Numbered from the stretch's first letter, positions 8,721 to 18,100 are shown. The stretch: 34,336 nucleotides of DNA from Muribaculaceae bacterium (GCA_017451225.1 JAFSPZ010000015.1:1-34336), one strand, 5' to 3'. Program-made: numbers and translations. Notes: generated by a model not told the origin, from the letters alone.

Positions 8721-10172
8721 ATGATACTTGCCGAACTCTTTCCATATTCTCGCCTGATTTTCACCATCCTCTATGGTATTACTGCTGTGGCTATCATCGG
8801 AGTAGTAGTGAGCGAGAACCGTAACCCGGTGAAAACTCTGGCATGGATTACCGTGCTGGTGCTCCTGCCGGTGGTGGGTATCATTCTGTATATATTCTTC
8901 GGACGCAGCTTGCGACATATTCGCATGATTTCGCGCAAAAAGCGATTGCGACTCACAAACCGCGACGACATTAAACACCTGATGCGCTCACGACAAGTGG
9001 TGCGCTATGAAGACGAGAAAAGCGACCGACAGCAGATGATAAATCTTGTCAACAGCATTCAAGGGTCGCCCTACCTTGCCAACAACGAAGTCGAGATTTA
9101 CACCAATGGCAAAGACAAGTTTGACGCATTGAAGCGTGACCTGCTGGCAGCTGAGCAATACATCCACATCCAGTACTACATCATCGAGAATGACACTCTG
9201 GGCAACGAGATTGCCGAGATTCTAAAAGCCAAAGCAGCCGAAGGTGTGAAAGTGCGCGTGCTCTATGACCACGTGGGGTCTTTCCATTTTGACATGTCAT
9301 TTTTCAAGCGACTACGCAAAGCTGGAGTGGAAGTGTACCCGTTCATGAAAATCACCTTCCCTGAGTTTGCCAACCGCATCAACTGGCGCAACCACCGCAA
9401 GATAGTTGTCATTGACGGCAAGATAGGATATATAGGAGGCATGAATATTGCTGACCGGTATATCGACGGAGGCAAGATGAAGAAATGGCGCGACACCCAC
9501 CTGAGAGTGAAGGGTGATATAGTGGCTGCGCTGCAAGTGTCATTTGCCATCGACTGGAACTTCATGAAGCGCGAACTTATCGAGGTGCCAGTGGCTATGG
9601 TAGAGCCAGGAAGCATCAAGAACCCCATTGGCATGCAACTTGTCACCAGTGGCCCCACAAGCCAGTGGGTGAACATGGCTTTTGTGTTCCAAAAAGCCAT
9701 CGACAGCGCAAGTAAGTGCGTTTATATACAAACTCCCTATTTCCTTCCCAGCGACAGCTTGCTCAAAGCCCTTCAAGTTGCAGCCCTGAGCAAAGTTGAC
9801 GTGAGGTTGATGATTCCACGCAAGCCCGACAGCATCCTTCTGCGCTATGCATCCTATTCCTACGTCAAACAGTGCCTTACTGCTGGCATCAAGATTTACT
9901 TCTACGAATCAGGCATGCTTCACTCTAAGGTGGTAGTCGTTGATGATGATTTCGTGACTACCGGTTCTACAAACTTCGACTTTAGAAGCTTTGAGCACAA
10001 CTTCGAGGGGAATGTACTGCTCTACAGCAACGAATTCAACAGTCGCATGAAAGACATTATGCTCTATGACATGCAAGAGTGTAGCCGCATCAGCCTTCGC
10101 GCATGGCGCAAGCGGCCAATGTGGCAAAAGGCCGCAGAATCGATAATGAGACTCTTTGGACCATTATTGTAA
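8721..10172 (+). CDS. cls: Cardiolipin synthase (phospholipase D family)
   Basis: The 483-residue protein matches the usual length of bacterial ClsA-type enzymes. Two N-terminal membrane helices (about residues 10-30 and 38-60) are followed by two phospholipase D domains with HxKxxxxD motifs: HRKIVVID at His225/Lys227/Asp232 and HSKVVVVDD at His401/Lys403/Asp408. Each is followed by the usual GG/GS-N-D element (YIGGMNIADRY and TTGSTNFDFRS). The enzyme condenses two phosphatidylglycerol molecules into cardiolipin plus glycerol at the inner membrane. It seems to be a single-gene unit, about 130 nt after the preceding stop. Which of the Cls subtypes it corresponds to cannot be told from the window. 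Confidence 0.95.
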   Translation: MILAELFPYSRLIFTILYGITAVAIIGVVVSENRNPVKTLAWITVLVLLPVVGIILYIFFGRSLRHIRMISRKKRLRLTNRDDIKHLMRSRQVVRYEDEKSDRQQMINLVNSIQGSPYLANNEVEIYTNGKDKFDALKRDLLAAEQYIHIQYYIIENDTLGNEIAEILKAKAAEGVKVRVLYDHVGSFHFDMSFFKRLRKAGVEVYPFMKITFPEFANRINWRNHRKIVVIDGKIGYIGGMNIADRYIDGGKMKKWRDTHLRVKGDIVAALQVSFAIDWNFMKRELIEVPVAMVEPGSIKNPIGMQLVTSGPTSQWVNMAFVFQKAIDSASKCVYIQTPYFLPSDSLLKALQVAALSKVDVRLMIPRKPDSILLRYASYSYVKQCLTAGIKIYFYESGMLHSKVVVVDDDFVTTGSTNFDFRSFEHNFEGNVLLYSNEFNSRMKDIMLYDMQECSRISLRAWRKRPMWQKAAESIMRLFGPLL

Positions 10173-10242
10173 TGCATAACGCACAATCAGAGCTGCGCTC
10201 AATTATCAACAATGCATATTTTATTTCTTTAACATCTTATAC

Positions 10243-11772
10243 ATGAAATCATTTAGAAACATAGCAGTTGTGCTTGCTTTTCTCATTGCAATGATGGCAA
10301 GTGCGCAAGATGCGCCTAAGCGTGAGTTCCGTGGAGCCTGGCTACACATTATAGGTCAAGGACAATATGCCAAGATGACCCCTCAAGAAACACAGGATTA
10401 TCTGCGAGATCAACTCAATCAACTCGACAAGGCGGGAGTGAACGCTATAATCTGGCAAGTGAGACCGCAAGCCGACGCGGCCTACATGAGCGACCTTGAA
10501 CCCTGGTCACGATGGATTACAGGCGAAGCAGGAAAAGCTCCCGACCCACTGTGGGACCCACTGCAGTTCATGATTGACGAATGCCATAGCCGCGGCATGG
10601 AACTGCACGCATGGATTAACCCCTACCGTGTGACCAGCGGCGAGAAAGACAAGCCAGCTCCAGGCCACATCTATTACGAGCATCCCGAGTGGTTCCTGAA
10701 GTATGCCGACGGCAAGATTTACTTCGACCCTGCCCTGCCCGAGAGCCGTGACTTCATCAATCTTGTGGTTAAAGACATGATTACACGTTACGACCTCGAC
10801 GCCATACACATGGACGACTATTTCTATCCCTATCCAGTGAAAGGTGTTGAGTTTCCCGATACCGCCTCGTTCGCACACTACGGCAAGGGCTGGGGCGACA
10901 AGGGCGACTGGCGACGCCACAACGTGGACATGCTCATCGAGCAGCTTCACAACACCATCCAGAGCACTAAACCCTGGGTGCGTTTCGGCATAAGCCCATT
11001 TGGCATCTGGCGCAACAAGAAAAGCGACCGCAACGGCAGCGAGACCAACGGTCTGGAATGCTATGACGCCCTTTATGCCGACTGTCCTGAATGGACCGCT
11101 ATGGGTTGGGTTGACTATATGGTTCCGCAACTATACTGGGAGCTAGAGCATAAAGCAGCAAGCGACCTCGTTCTCAGTTACTGGTGGAACGACCATGCCA
11201 ACGGCCGACACATGTACTACGGCCAAGCCGTGCGCAACGTGATGGACCACCGCGACATTCCCGACACACTAAATCCCACCCAGCTAAACCACAAGATTGA
11301 ACTGATGCGCACACTCCCCAACGTGCATGGTGTGACCTGGTGGCCAGGATATGATGTGAGTAAGAACTACAAAGGCGTTCTCGACTCATTGAGCAACAAC
11401 CAAATGAGTTGCAAAGCCCTATGTCCAGCAGTTACTTGGATAGACGATGTGCCACCAGCCGCAGTCACTAACCTGCGCTGTGAGAGCCGCCCAAATGATG
11501 CTTTACTCCAATGGAATGCCCCAATAACCGACGACCCCATGCAAGAAGCGGTGCGCTTTGTGGTTTATGGATTCCTTGAGGGCGAACCCATCAATCTCGA
11601 CAATCCCAAGGCAATAATGGCTGTCACCAACAAGACTTCAACAACTGTTCCCAAACTCTTCTCACCTAAAAACCGGAAGAAAGCAAAACCTTTGGGCACA
11701 ACCTATGTGGTAACAGTCCTCGACCGCTGCAACAACGAGAGCCAAGCCTGTGAACCAGTAACAATACGTTAA
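10243..11772 (+). CDS. GHL10 (YngK/DUF187-like) family secreted glycoside hydrolase-like protein
   Basis: A signal peptide (ends ASAQ near residue 22) precedes a TIM-barrel domain opening with the family signature KREFRGAWLHIIGQG. Further conserved blocks are NAIIWQVRPQADAAY, HAWINPYRV, AIHMDDYFYPYP (acidic pair at the likely active site) and WVDYMVPQLYWE. The last ~100 residues resemble a fibronectin III-like domain (PPAAVTNLRCESRPNDALLQ). Members of this family are thought to act on glycans such as peptidoglycan-related chains, but few have been characterised. Length 509 residues, as expected. Its stop codon overlaps that of the convergent pseudouridine synthase gene. AT-rich imperfect repeats built on AATGCAT lie in 10173-10242 ahead of it. 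Confidence 0.9.
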   Translation: MKSFRNIAVVLAFLIAMMASAQDAPKREFRGAWLHIIGQGQYAKMTPQETQDYLRDQLNQLDKAGVNAIIWQVRPQADAAYMSDLEPWSRWITGEAGKAPDPLWDPLQFMIDECHSRGMELHAWINPYRVTSGEKDKPAPGHIYYEHPEWFLKYADGKIYFDPALPESRDFINLVVKDMITRYDLDAIHMDDYFYPYPVKGVEFPDTASFAHYGKGWGDKGDWRRHNVDMLIEQLHNTIQSTKPWVRFGISPFGIWRNKKSDRNGSETNGLECYDALYADCPEWTAMGWVDYMVPQLYWELEHKAASDLVLSYWWNDHANGRHMYYGQAVRNVMDHRDIPDTLNPTQLNHKIELMRTLPNVHGVTWWPGYDVSKNYKGVLDSLSNNQMSCKALCPAVTWIDDVPPAAVTNLRCESRPNDALLQWNAPITDDPMQEAVRFVVYGFLEGEPINLDNPKAIMAVTNKTSTTVPKLFSPKNRKKAKPLGTTYVVTVLDRCNNESQACEPVTIR

Positions 11773-13397
11773 GGCTTTTTACTTGTAAATCTCATTACCT
11801 CCTTAGTAACGGGATGGAGAAATTCCAATGACTTAGCATGCAGATAAAGCCTATTGCTGGCAGTGCCATATAGCATGTCGCCAGAGATTGGGCAGTTGAG
11901 TCCTTGCGGATGCGAAGCGTGCACCCGCAACTGATGAGTGCGCCCTGTAAGCGGCGTAAATTCCACTAAAGTCTGATTGCCACGATGCTCCAACACTTGA
12001 TATCTTGTAATGGCTCTTTTCCCATTCTCAAAATCCACAACTTGCCGTGGACGGTCTTCTAGGTCGGCGCGCAACGGCAAGTCAATAATTCCTTTATCCC
12101 CTACTGGCACACCATCGAGCATAGCCAGATAGGTTTTATTTACTTCACGATTCTCAAACTGCCTGCGAAGGTCACTCTGAACCTCACGAGTCTTGGCAAA
12201 AACCACCAGTCCGCTTGTAGCCTGATCGAGACGGTGCACTTCAAGCACACACTTGCCATCAAGACGCTCACCCATCAACTCCAGCAATGATATCGTCTCC
12301 TCATCCTTGCCAGGGACGGTGAGCATGCCAACTGGCTTGTCCACAACAATCAGCCACTCGTCTTCATAGACAACGTCCACCTCATCAAGACCAGGCATAG
12401 CTGCAAGTGGATTGCTTTCAACATCAACTCCTTGAAGCATAAATTCCATCAACGGCAAGCACTTGCTGCGGCAAGCAGGATAATAGTGACCATGATGACG
12501 AATCTCGCCTTGTGGAGACTCCCCGACCCAAAACTCGGCCATGCACATTGGCTTGAGATTATGTAGAAATGCATATTGCAGCAATTTGGGCGCACAGCAC
12601 TCCCCAGTGCCGCCTGGCGGCAAGCGGTTGAATCGTCGCTCAAAGATTGTTGCCACATCGAGTTTCTCGCCAAGTGCATTGTTCACCACATAACAACCGA
12701 AGAGCTTACGCTGCAACTCCTCGCTCATGATTTTGCGCTTGGTTTTAAGTTGGTCAACAGAGTCCTTATAATCCTTCAAACGCCGCTCTAATAGCTCAAC
12801 ATTTGAGCGATGCTGCTTCTTGAGCCGCCGCATCTCAGCCTTTTGGAACTGGCTTTCCTTTATGAGTGCCGCCTCTTGCTCAGAAGTTAGGTTACCCGAT
12901 TCTCGCAAAGCGTCACGGCGGGCCTTTGCTGCATCATGAGCACTGCGTAGCTGCTTTATTTCAATTTCTTGCTCGGCAATTGTGGCATCAATAAGTTTTT
13001 CAAGCTCTTTCCTCTCGCCTGATAATTCCATCCGTTCAATTTGGCGGTTTATCTCGCTTATCTTATCCTCGCCGGTGCGGAACATTCCTTGTGGCTCAAG
13101 CAAGTTGTAGATGTGAGGCACAAAATAGTCGTGATTGCCCGTATGCGCGAGATTTCCCGAGTAGGCCGCAAGGTAGCCAAGCTTGCCTTCGTGGTCCTTT
13201 ACCACCAGCACCCCAAGCATCTTTCCAGCTTGGAGTTCGTCGTGCCACAATTCTTGAGAAAGTGCATAGTCCACAACCTCGCCAGCAGCAATCTTGCACA
13301 GCTCGTGCGGCACGTAGTGCATGGGATAACTGAACTTGCTGGGCAGCTCAATACTGCTCACGTCGCTCTGGAACCTATGTATCTTACTGCTGCCCAT
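11769..13397 (-). CDS. RluA-family pseudouridine synthase with N-terminal coiled coil
   Basis: The C-terminal ~220 residues form an RluA catalytic domain: DEWLIVVDKPVGMLTVPG, then HRLDQATSGLVVFAKT with the catalytic Asp at residue 391, and LTGRTHQLRVHASHP. The N-terminal half has a compact domain, a long charged coiled coil (about residues 115-230, rich in Glu, Lys and Arg) and a GTGECCAPKLLQYAF segment, an architecture seen in a subset of large RluA proteins in Bacteroidetes and gammaproteobacteria. It isomerises specific uridines of rRNA and/or tRNA; the exact sites cannot be inferred. I chose ATG 13397 (542 residues); an upstream ATG at 13487 is open but would overlap the priA promoter. 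Divergent from priA, 88 nt apart. Confidence 0.88.
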   Translation of the reverse strand: MGSSKIHRFQSDVSSIELPSKFSYPMHYVPHELCKIAAGEVVDYALSQELWHDELQAGKMLGVLVVKDHEGKLGYLAAYSGNLAHTGNHDYFVPHIYNLLEPQGMFRTGEDKISEINRQIERMELSGERKELEKLIDATIAEQEIEIKQLRSAHDAAKARRDALRESGNLTSEQEAALIKESQFQKAEMRRLKKQHRSNVELLERRLKDYKDSVDQLKTKRKIMSEELQRKLFGCYVVNNALGEKLDVATIFERRFNRLPPGGTGECCAPKLLQYAFLHNLKPMCMAEFWVGESPQGEIRHHGHYYPACRSKCLPLMEFMLQGVDVESNPLAAMPGLDEVDVVYEDEWLIVVDKPVGMLTVPGKDEETISLLELMGERLDGKCVLEVHRLDQATSGLVVFAKTREVQSDLRRQFENREVNKTYLAMLDGVPVGDKGIIDLPLRADLEDRPRQVVDFENGKRAITRYQVLEHRGNQTLVEFTPLTGRTHQLRVHASHPQGLNCPISGDMLYGTASNRLYLHAKSLEFLHPVTKEVMRFTSKKP

Positions 13398-13446
13398 TAT
13401 TCGTGGCACAAAACTACAAAATAATTCCAATTGCACAAAGAAATCA

Positions 13447-13477
13447 TTTGCCACAAAAGAAAAATACTGTATCTTTG
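13447..13477 (+). promoter_or_regulatory. priA promoter, near-leaderless
   Basis: TTTG at 13447-13450, a 19-nt spacer and TATCTTTG at 13470-13477 are a full match to the Bacteroidetes consensus. The priA ATG lies at 13486, just 8 nt after the -7 box, so the mRNA should be leaderless or nearly so. Confidence 0.8.
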
Positions 13478-13485
13478 CACTAGAC

Positions 13486-15951
13486 ATGTCACAGTTTGCC
13501 GAAGTAGTTTTACCCTTGGCGGTTCAAGGCACTTACACCTACCGCATCCCCGACTCCATGACCGTTGGGGCAGGATTTCGTGTGCTGGTACCTTTCGGAC
13601 GCAAAAAATACTACACCGCGATTGTGGTCATGACCCACGATGTTGAGCCTCAAGGATACAAAGTTAAAGAAATCCTTGCTCTGCTCGACGAAGGCCCCAT
13701 CTTGAGACATCCTCAGCTCAAGTTCTGGCAGTGGATTGCCGACTATTATCTGTGCACCGTGGGCGAGGTGTACAAAGCGGCTGTTCCCAGCGGCCTCAAG
13801 GTGGAGAGCGAGACACAAATCAGTCCAAATCCCGACTACGAAGAGGAAACTCCTGGCGAACTAAACGACCGCGAGAAGGTAATTCTCGACTTCACCAACC
13901 AGCGTGGAAAGGTTCAAATAACCGAACTCACCAACGTCACAGGCTTCAAGAACGTGGAAAGCATAGTGAGCCGCTTGCTTGACAAGGGAGCTGTGCATGT
14001 GGCAGAACGTGTAATGGACAATTATCGCCCAAAGACCGAGACTTGCGTCAAGCTAACTATCGAGCGCGATGATGAGCAAGCACTCCATGCCTTCTTTGAC
14101 CGAGTGCATCGAGCAAAGAAGCAAGAGCAGCTGCTTCTTGCCTACCTCGACCTCTCTCACTGGCTGCAACGCAGCAAACCTGTGCAGGAAGTAACGCAAG
14201 AAGAACTTCTCAAGCGCTCGGGATGCACACAACCAGTGCTCGCCGCAGCACGCAAAAATGGAATCTTTGAAATCTACAAGCGAGAAATCAACCGCTTTGA
14301 ACTGCTTGGAACAGGACTTGTTGACCTTCCCACTCTCACATCTATACAGAAAGACGCTTACCTCAAAATCCACGACTCATTCAAGGAGAAGGCAGTGACA
14401 CTCTTGCATGGAGTGACTTCGAGCGGAAAGACGTCAATATACATGCACCTCATAAATGATGCTCTCAAATTGGGCAAGCAGGTGCTGTATTTAGTGCCCG
14501 AAATTGCCCTCACCACACAGCTCACTCAACGATTGCAACGAGTCTTTGGCGAGCGGTTGCTCATCTACCACAGCAAATTCAGCGACAATGAGCGCGTCGA
14601 CATATGGAAGAAACTTCTCACCGCCAGCGACCCTTGCGTGATAATAGGAGTTCGCTCGAGCGTATTCCTCCCCTATAGCAATCTGGGGCTTGTCATCATA
14701 GACGAGGAACATGACTCCAGTTACAAGCAACAAGACCCTGCACCGCGTTACAATGGACGCGACACTGCCATCCTGCTGGCTCACATGCATGGCGCCAAGA
14801 CCGTAATGGGCTCGGCCACCCCAGCGATTGACACCTACTACAAGGCCCTTACAGGACGTTATGGGCTAGTGGAGCTGAGCACACGCTATGCTGACATAGA
14901 GATGCCTAAAGTTCACACCATCGACCTTAAGCAAGCATGGAAAAAGCACGAGATGGACGGAATGTTCTCGCAGGAGCTCATTGACGATTGCCGCAAAGCG
15001 CTGAAAAACAATGAACAGGTGATTCTATTCCAGAACCGCCGTGGTTATGCCCCCATGGTGCGTTGCAAAGAGTGCGCATGGATTCCCACTTGCGTGAACT
15101 GCGATGTGTCGCTCACATATCATCGGCGAGTAGAGACCCTTACTTGCCATTATTGCGGCCACACCATCACTCTTCCCACCGTGTGCCCAGCTTGTGGCAA
15201 TCCCTCAATCGAAGTAGTGGGGTACGGCACCGAGCGCATAGAGGACGAGATAGACAAGATATTCCCTGGCGAGAAAATCTCGCGCATGGACCTCGACACC
15301 ACTCGCAGCAAGTCGAGCTACGACCGCATCATCGATGAGTTCTCACAGCACAAGACCAACATACTTGTGGGCACTCAGATGGTGACCAAAGGGTTAGACT
15401 TCGACGCAGTGAGCATTGTAGGCATTCTCAATGCCGACACCATGATACACTTCCCCGACTTCCGTAGTCACGAGCGAGCTTTCAACATGCTAGAACAAGT
15501 GGCTGGACGTGCCGGACGAAAGAACAAGCAAGGCAAAGTGATTATCCAGACTTTCAACCCCGATCATAGTGTTATTGAACGCGTGGTGGCTCACGACTAC
15601 AAAGGGTTCTATGAGCAAGAGATTGCCGATAGACAAAAGTTTGGTTATCCACCTTTCACCAAAATAATCAACATCTATCTCAAGCACAAGCAGGACGATG
15701 TAGTGCTAGAAATGGCTGTGCGATACAGCAACTTGCTACGGAGTGTATTCGGCAACAGAGTCCTAGGCCCCGAAGCTCCTATGATATCACGAGTGCAATC
15801 ATTCTACATTAGGCAAATTGTGCTCAAAATGGAGCTCTCGGCTTCCATGACTAAAGTTAAGAAGATTCTGCGCGACCTATACGAGCAACTCCTCGCCACC
15901 GATTCACGCATGCGAACAACCCGCCTCTACTTTGACGTAGACCCATCTTAA
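13486..15951 (+). CDS. priA: Primosomal protein N' (replication restart helicase PriA)
   Basis: PriA reloads the replisome at stalled forks as a 3'-5' DNA helicase. The 821-residue product shows the full domain order: N-terminal DNA-binding domain (FAEVVLPLAVQGTYTYRIP), Walker A GVTSSGKT (309-316, Lys315), DEEH (406-409), and the Zn-binding cysteine clusters inserted between helicase lobes (Cys527, Cys530, Cys536, Cys539 and CHYCGH...CPACGN). The second lobe has VGYGTERIEDEI, GTQMVTKGLDF and QVAGRAGR. I chose ATG 13486 rather than a start 150 nt upstream because the promoter box ends 8 nt before it and the homologous N-terminus begins there. No operon partner on the same strand. Confidence 0.97.
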   Translation: MSQFAEVVLPLAVQGTYTYRIPDSMTVGAGFRVLVPFGRKKYYTAIVVMTHDVEPQGYKVKEILALLDEGPILRHPQLKFWQWIADYYLCTVGEVYKAAVPSGLKVESETQISPNPDYEEETPGELNDREKVILDFTNQRGKVQITELTNVTGFKNVESIVSRLLDKGAVHVAERVMDNYRPKTETCVKLTIERDDEQALHAFFDRVHRAKKQEQLLLAYLDLSHWLQRSKPVQEVTQEELLKRSGCTQPVLAAARKNGIFEIYKREINRFELLGTGLVDLPTLTSIQKDAYLKIHDSFKEKAVTLLHGVTSSGKTSIYMHLINDALKLGKQVLYLVPEIALTTQLTQRLQRVFGERLLIYHSKFSDNERVDIWKKLLTASDPCVIIGVRSSVFLPYSNLGLVIIDEEHDSSYKQQDPAPRYNGRDTAILLAHMHGAKTVMGSATPAIDTYYKALTGRYGLVELSTRYADIEMPKVHTIDLKQAWKKHEMDGMFSQELIDDCRKALKNNEQVILFQNRRGYAPMVRCKECAWIPTCVNCDVSLTYHRRVETLTCHYCGHTITLPTVCPACGNPSIEVVGYGTERIEDEIDKIFPGEKISRMDLDTTRSKSSYDRIIDEFSQHKTNILVGTQMVTKGLDFDAVSIVGILNADTMIHFPDFRSHERAFNMLEQVAGRAGRKNKQGKVIIQTFNPDHSVIERVVAHDYKGFYEQEIADRQKFGYPPFTKIINIYLKHKQDDVVLEMAVRYSNLLRSVFGNRVLGPEAPMISRVQSFYIRQIVLKMELSASMTKVKKILRDLYEQLLATDSRMRTTRLYFDVDPS

Positions 15952-15974
15952 GGAGTGCACTGTCAATCAATAAT

Positions 15975-16003
15975 GCGAGTTGACAACTCGCAATACTAAA
16001 CTC
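15975..16003. repeat. Palindromic 29-bp repeat, copy 1 (intergenic)
   Basis: GCGAGTTGACAACTCGC is an 8-bp perfect inverted repeat around one base, followed by AATACTAAACTC. A second copy (25 of 29 bases equal) lies at 16115-16143 inside the ATPase gene. It sits between the convergent ends of priA and the ATPase gene and may act as a terminator-like hairpin there, although no T run follows. Confidence 0.6.
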
Positions 16004-16017
16004 TAACTCATTTCACT

Positions 16018-17175
16018 CTAGTGGCGTTTTTTCATTAGTTTTTTAAGGTTAGAATTAGTGTTTTGACGGGGTGTTACCGGGATTTCGGGTTTTATGGTGG
16101 TAACTGTAAATGGTGCGAGTTGACGGCTCGCAATACTGGACTCAACTTTGTTGTTCACATCACTTGAATTGAATGAATCACTTGCATCGCTTGTCTTATT
16201 TTCCTCGTCGCATGAATCACTTGCATCGGCTTCTTGCATGGCTTTAGCTATTCGTGACACCTGGGCTTGCGAGAGTCCTACAATAGCGGCTATCTCACGT
16301 GTGGAATAGCAAAGAGTGCGATAGTGGGCAATTGCATTGTTGATTTTGCTTCGTGAGTCAAAACCGTTGTCTCGCACTAGACGTCTCTCGCTTTCATTGC
16401 GCTGGAAATTGGTGAAGATAAAATGCCCTTCGTCATCGTTGACGAGTTGTGCCGCCATAACAGCATCATCGCTTAGAATGACTGGCGCCATGCGGTTTTT
16501 GTGCTGCTTGATATAATGCGACTTGTGGAAAATGGTTGAGTTGCGCCTGCTTGTAGTGTCAAGCGAAAAGACGGAATCGCAAGCATGCATTATCTCGTAA
16601 GGGTGCGACAGTTCATCAATGGTTGTGAGGTCTTTGCTCTTGCGTTTGCGTGAGTGTGCGAGTAGTAGCATTGCAGTTTCGCTGTGATTACATATGACTC
16701 TCAGCCCATTGAGAGCTCTACGCATGGAATCGGAGTCCTTTGGCTCAGTGAGCAAGCTGATGTCGTCAATAATTACCGCCTGTGGTTTTTTAACGGCAAT
16801 TTCATTGGCTATAAAATCGAGTTTTTCATCGGGAGTGCAATCGTCGTTACCTGGCGCACAGGTGTCGACAAGTGGACTGACTGGATAAATGATGTTCTCG
16901 AGATTGAAATAGATAATCCGCAGACCCTTGTCTTGCAGCTCTTTAGCGATTTGCATGGCGAGGATGGACTTGCCGACGCATGGCGTACCGAAGAGGCATG
17001 CCATCTCGCCTTGCGCCCATAGTCCCTGCCATAGGTTGGTGGAGTCGAACTCGGGTTCCTGCTTGCGCACTGTGTCGCATGTGAAGATGGAAGGGAAGAT
17101 GCCGCAGTATGTTTTGCGGTGTTGCTTGTCGCTTGCTCTGAGTGCATTACGAAAGATTTTAGGTTTGTTGCTCAT
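16018..17175 (-). CDS. RepA-like AAA (RecA-fold) ATPase with C-terminal HTH
   Basis: The 385-residue protein has Walker A GTPCVGKS (63-70), Walker B AVIIDDIS (133-140) and a LLLAHSRKRK segment, as in the AAA_25/RepA-type hexameric ATPases common in Bacteroidales plasmids and integrated elements. Residues ~290-312 (STREIAAIVGLSQAQVSRI) form a helix-turn-helix. A Ser/Asp-rich linker (about 317-345) and a basic tail end it. Possible roles are plasmid-like replication or control of a mobile element, but no primase, integrase or mobilisation gene is adjacent, so it may be a solitary remnant or domesticated gene. A palindromic repeat is embedded in the codons for residues ~345-354, and the linker contains a 17-bp direct repeat. 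A -7-like TATCTTTG lies at 17199-17206 (minus), with no clear -33 box. Confidence 0.82.
   Translation of the reverse strand: MSNKPKIFRNALRASDKQHRKTYCGIFPSIFTCDTVRKQEPEFDSTNLWQGLWAQGEMACLFGTPCVGKSILAMQIAKELQDKGLRIIYFNLENIIYPVSPLVDTCAPGNDDCTPDEKLDFIANEIAVKKPQAVIIDDISLLTEPKDSDSMRRALNGLRVICNHSETAMLLLAHSRKRKSKDLTTIDELSHPYEIMHACDSVFSLDTTSRRNSTIFHKSHYIKQHKNRMAPVILSDDAVMAAQLVNDDEGHFIFTNFQRNESERRLVRDNGFDSRSKINNAIAHYRTLCYSTREIAAIVGLSQAQVSRIAKAMQEADASDSCDEENKTSDASDSFNSSDVNNKVESSIASRQLAPFTVTTIKPEIPVTPRQNTNSNLKKLMKKRH
16115..16143. repeat. Palindromic 29-bp repeat, copy 2 (inside the ATPase gene)
   Basis: This copy differs from the one at 15975-16003 by four bases (two AA to GG changes), which reduces the palindrome to GCGAG/CTCGC. 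It is read through in frame in the ATPase gene, encoding part of ESSIASRQLAP. Confidence 0.6.
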
Positions 17176-17232
17176 AGTTTTTTTTTAATGTTATATCACA
17201 AAGATAGGTTAAGAGGTATTGTGTTTGTAACA

Positions 17233-17268
17233 TTAAAAAAACGCATCAAGCTGGTGGGCTTGATGCGT
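17233..17268 (-). terminator. fabG terminator
   Basis: On the minus strand an 11-bp perfect stem (ACGCATCAAGC with GCTTGATGCGT, loop CCACCA) is followed by a run of seven or more T, 24 nt after the fabG stop. This is a canonical rho-independent terminator and separates fabG from the ATPase gene. Confidence 0.9.
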
Positions 17269-17291
17269 TATAGTTCTTTTAATAATGTAAA

Positions 17292-18038
17292 TTACATATT
17301 CATGCCGCCATCGACTTGGATAACCTGGCCGGTGACGTAGCTTGCCATGTCGCTGGCAAGGAATGTGGCAACGTTGGCGATGTCGTCAACTGAGCCTCCT
17401 CGGCGCAATGGAATCTTCTGCTCCCAGTCTTTGCGAACTTCCTCGGGCAATGCGGCTGTCATAGCAGTCTCGATGAAACCTGGAGCGATGGCGTTGGCGC
17501 GGATGCCTCGGCTTCCCATCTCCTGAGCGACACTCTTAGCCAGAGCGATGAGACCAGCCTTGCTAGCTGCGTAGTTGCTCTGTCCGGCATTGCCGTGAAC
17601 GCCTACTACCGATGCCATGTTAATGATAGAACCGCCACGCTGACGCATCATGATGGGCACGAGTGCATGGATGAAGTTGAAAGCGCTCTTAAGGTTGACA
17701 GCGATAACAGCATCCCACTGCTGCTCGGTCATGCGCAGCATGAGACCATCTTTAGTGATACCAGCATTGTTAACCAGAATATCGATTTTGCCAAACTCTT
17801 CCTTGATTTGCTTAACCACCTCTTCGGTTTGAGTAAAGTCGGCAGCATTGCTTGCATAGCCCTTGGCTTTCACACCCATGGCTGCTATTTCCTGCTCGGT
17901 CTGCTTTCCATTCTCGTCAATCACGAGATCGGTGAAAGCTATATCAGCACCTTCGCTAGCAAACTTCAAGGCTATAGCCTTACCAATTCCACGTGCAGCA
18001 CCAGTGATAAGTGCCACTTTTCCTTCTAATAACTTCAT
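17292..18038 (-). CDS. fabG: 3-oxoacyl-[acyl-carrier-protein] reductase
   Basis: FabG reduces 3-oxoacyl-ACP to 3-hydroxyacyl-ACP with NADPH in each cycle of fatty acid elongation (cytosol). The 248-residue short-chain dehydrogenase shows the TGAARGIG cofactor loop (12-19), NNAG (90-93), Asn115, and the catalytic Ser143, Tyr156 and Lys160 within YAASK. The C-terminus ([15 protein letters not shown]) is typical of FabG. It is a single-gene unit with a strong terminator; a -7-like TACTTTTG lies at 18093-18100 on the minus strand, giving a leader of about 50 nt. Other SDR reductases share this fold, but overall similarity to FabG is strong. Confidence 0.95.
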   Translation of the reverse strand: MKLLEGKVALITGAARGIGKAIALKFASEGADIAFTDLVIDENGKQTEQEIAAMGVKAKGYASNAADFTQTEEVVKQIKEEFGKIDILVNNAGITKDGLMLRMTEQQWDAVIAVNLKSAFNFIHALVPIMMRQRGGSIINMASVVGVHGNAGQSNYAASKAGLIALAKSVAQEMGSRGIRANAIAPGFIETAMTAALPEEVRKDWEQKIPLRRGGSVDDIANVATFLASDMASYVTGQVIQVDGGMNM

Positions 18039-18092
18039 TTTTTCTTCTTTTTATTTATTATTAAGTATTGATTTCTTTGTTTTTTGCGAGTG

Positions 18093-18100
18093 CAAAAGTA
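18093..18100 (-). promoter_or_regulatory. Probable fabG -7 box
   Basis: On the minus strand TACTTTTG fits the TAnnTTTG element about 55 nt before the fabG ATG. I could not find a convincing TTG at the expected -33 distance. Confidence 0.5.

Noticed and set aside
13336-13485. Upstream extension of PriA
   Set aside because: It overlaps the promoter and the divergent gene start; PriA homology begins at the ATG at 13486.
16018-17175. Complete plasmid or mobilisable element around the RepA-like ATPase
   Set aside because: No integrase, relaxase, primase or partition gene is adjacent; its neighbours priA and fabG are chromosomal housekeeping genes.
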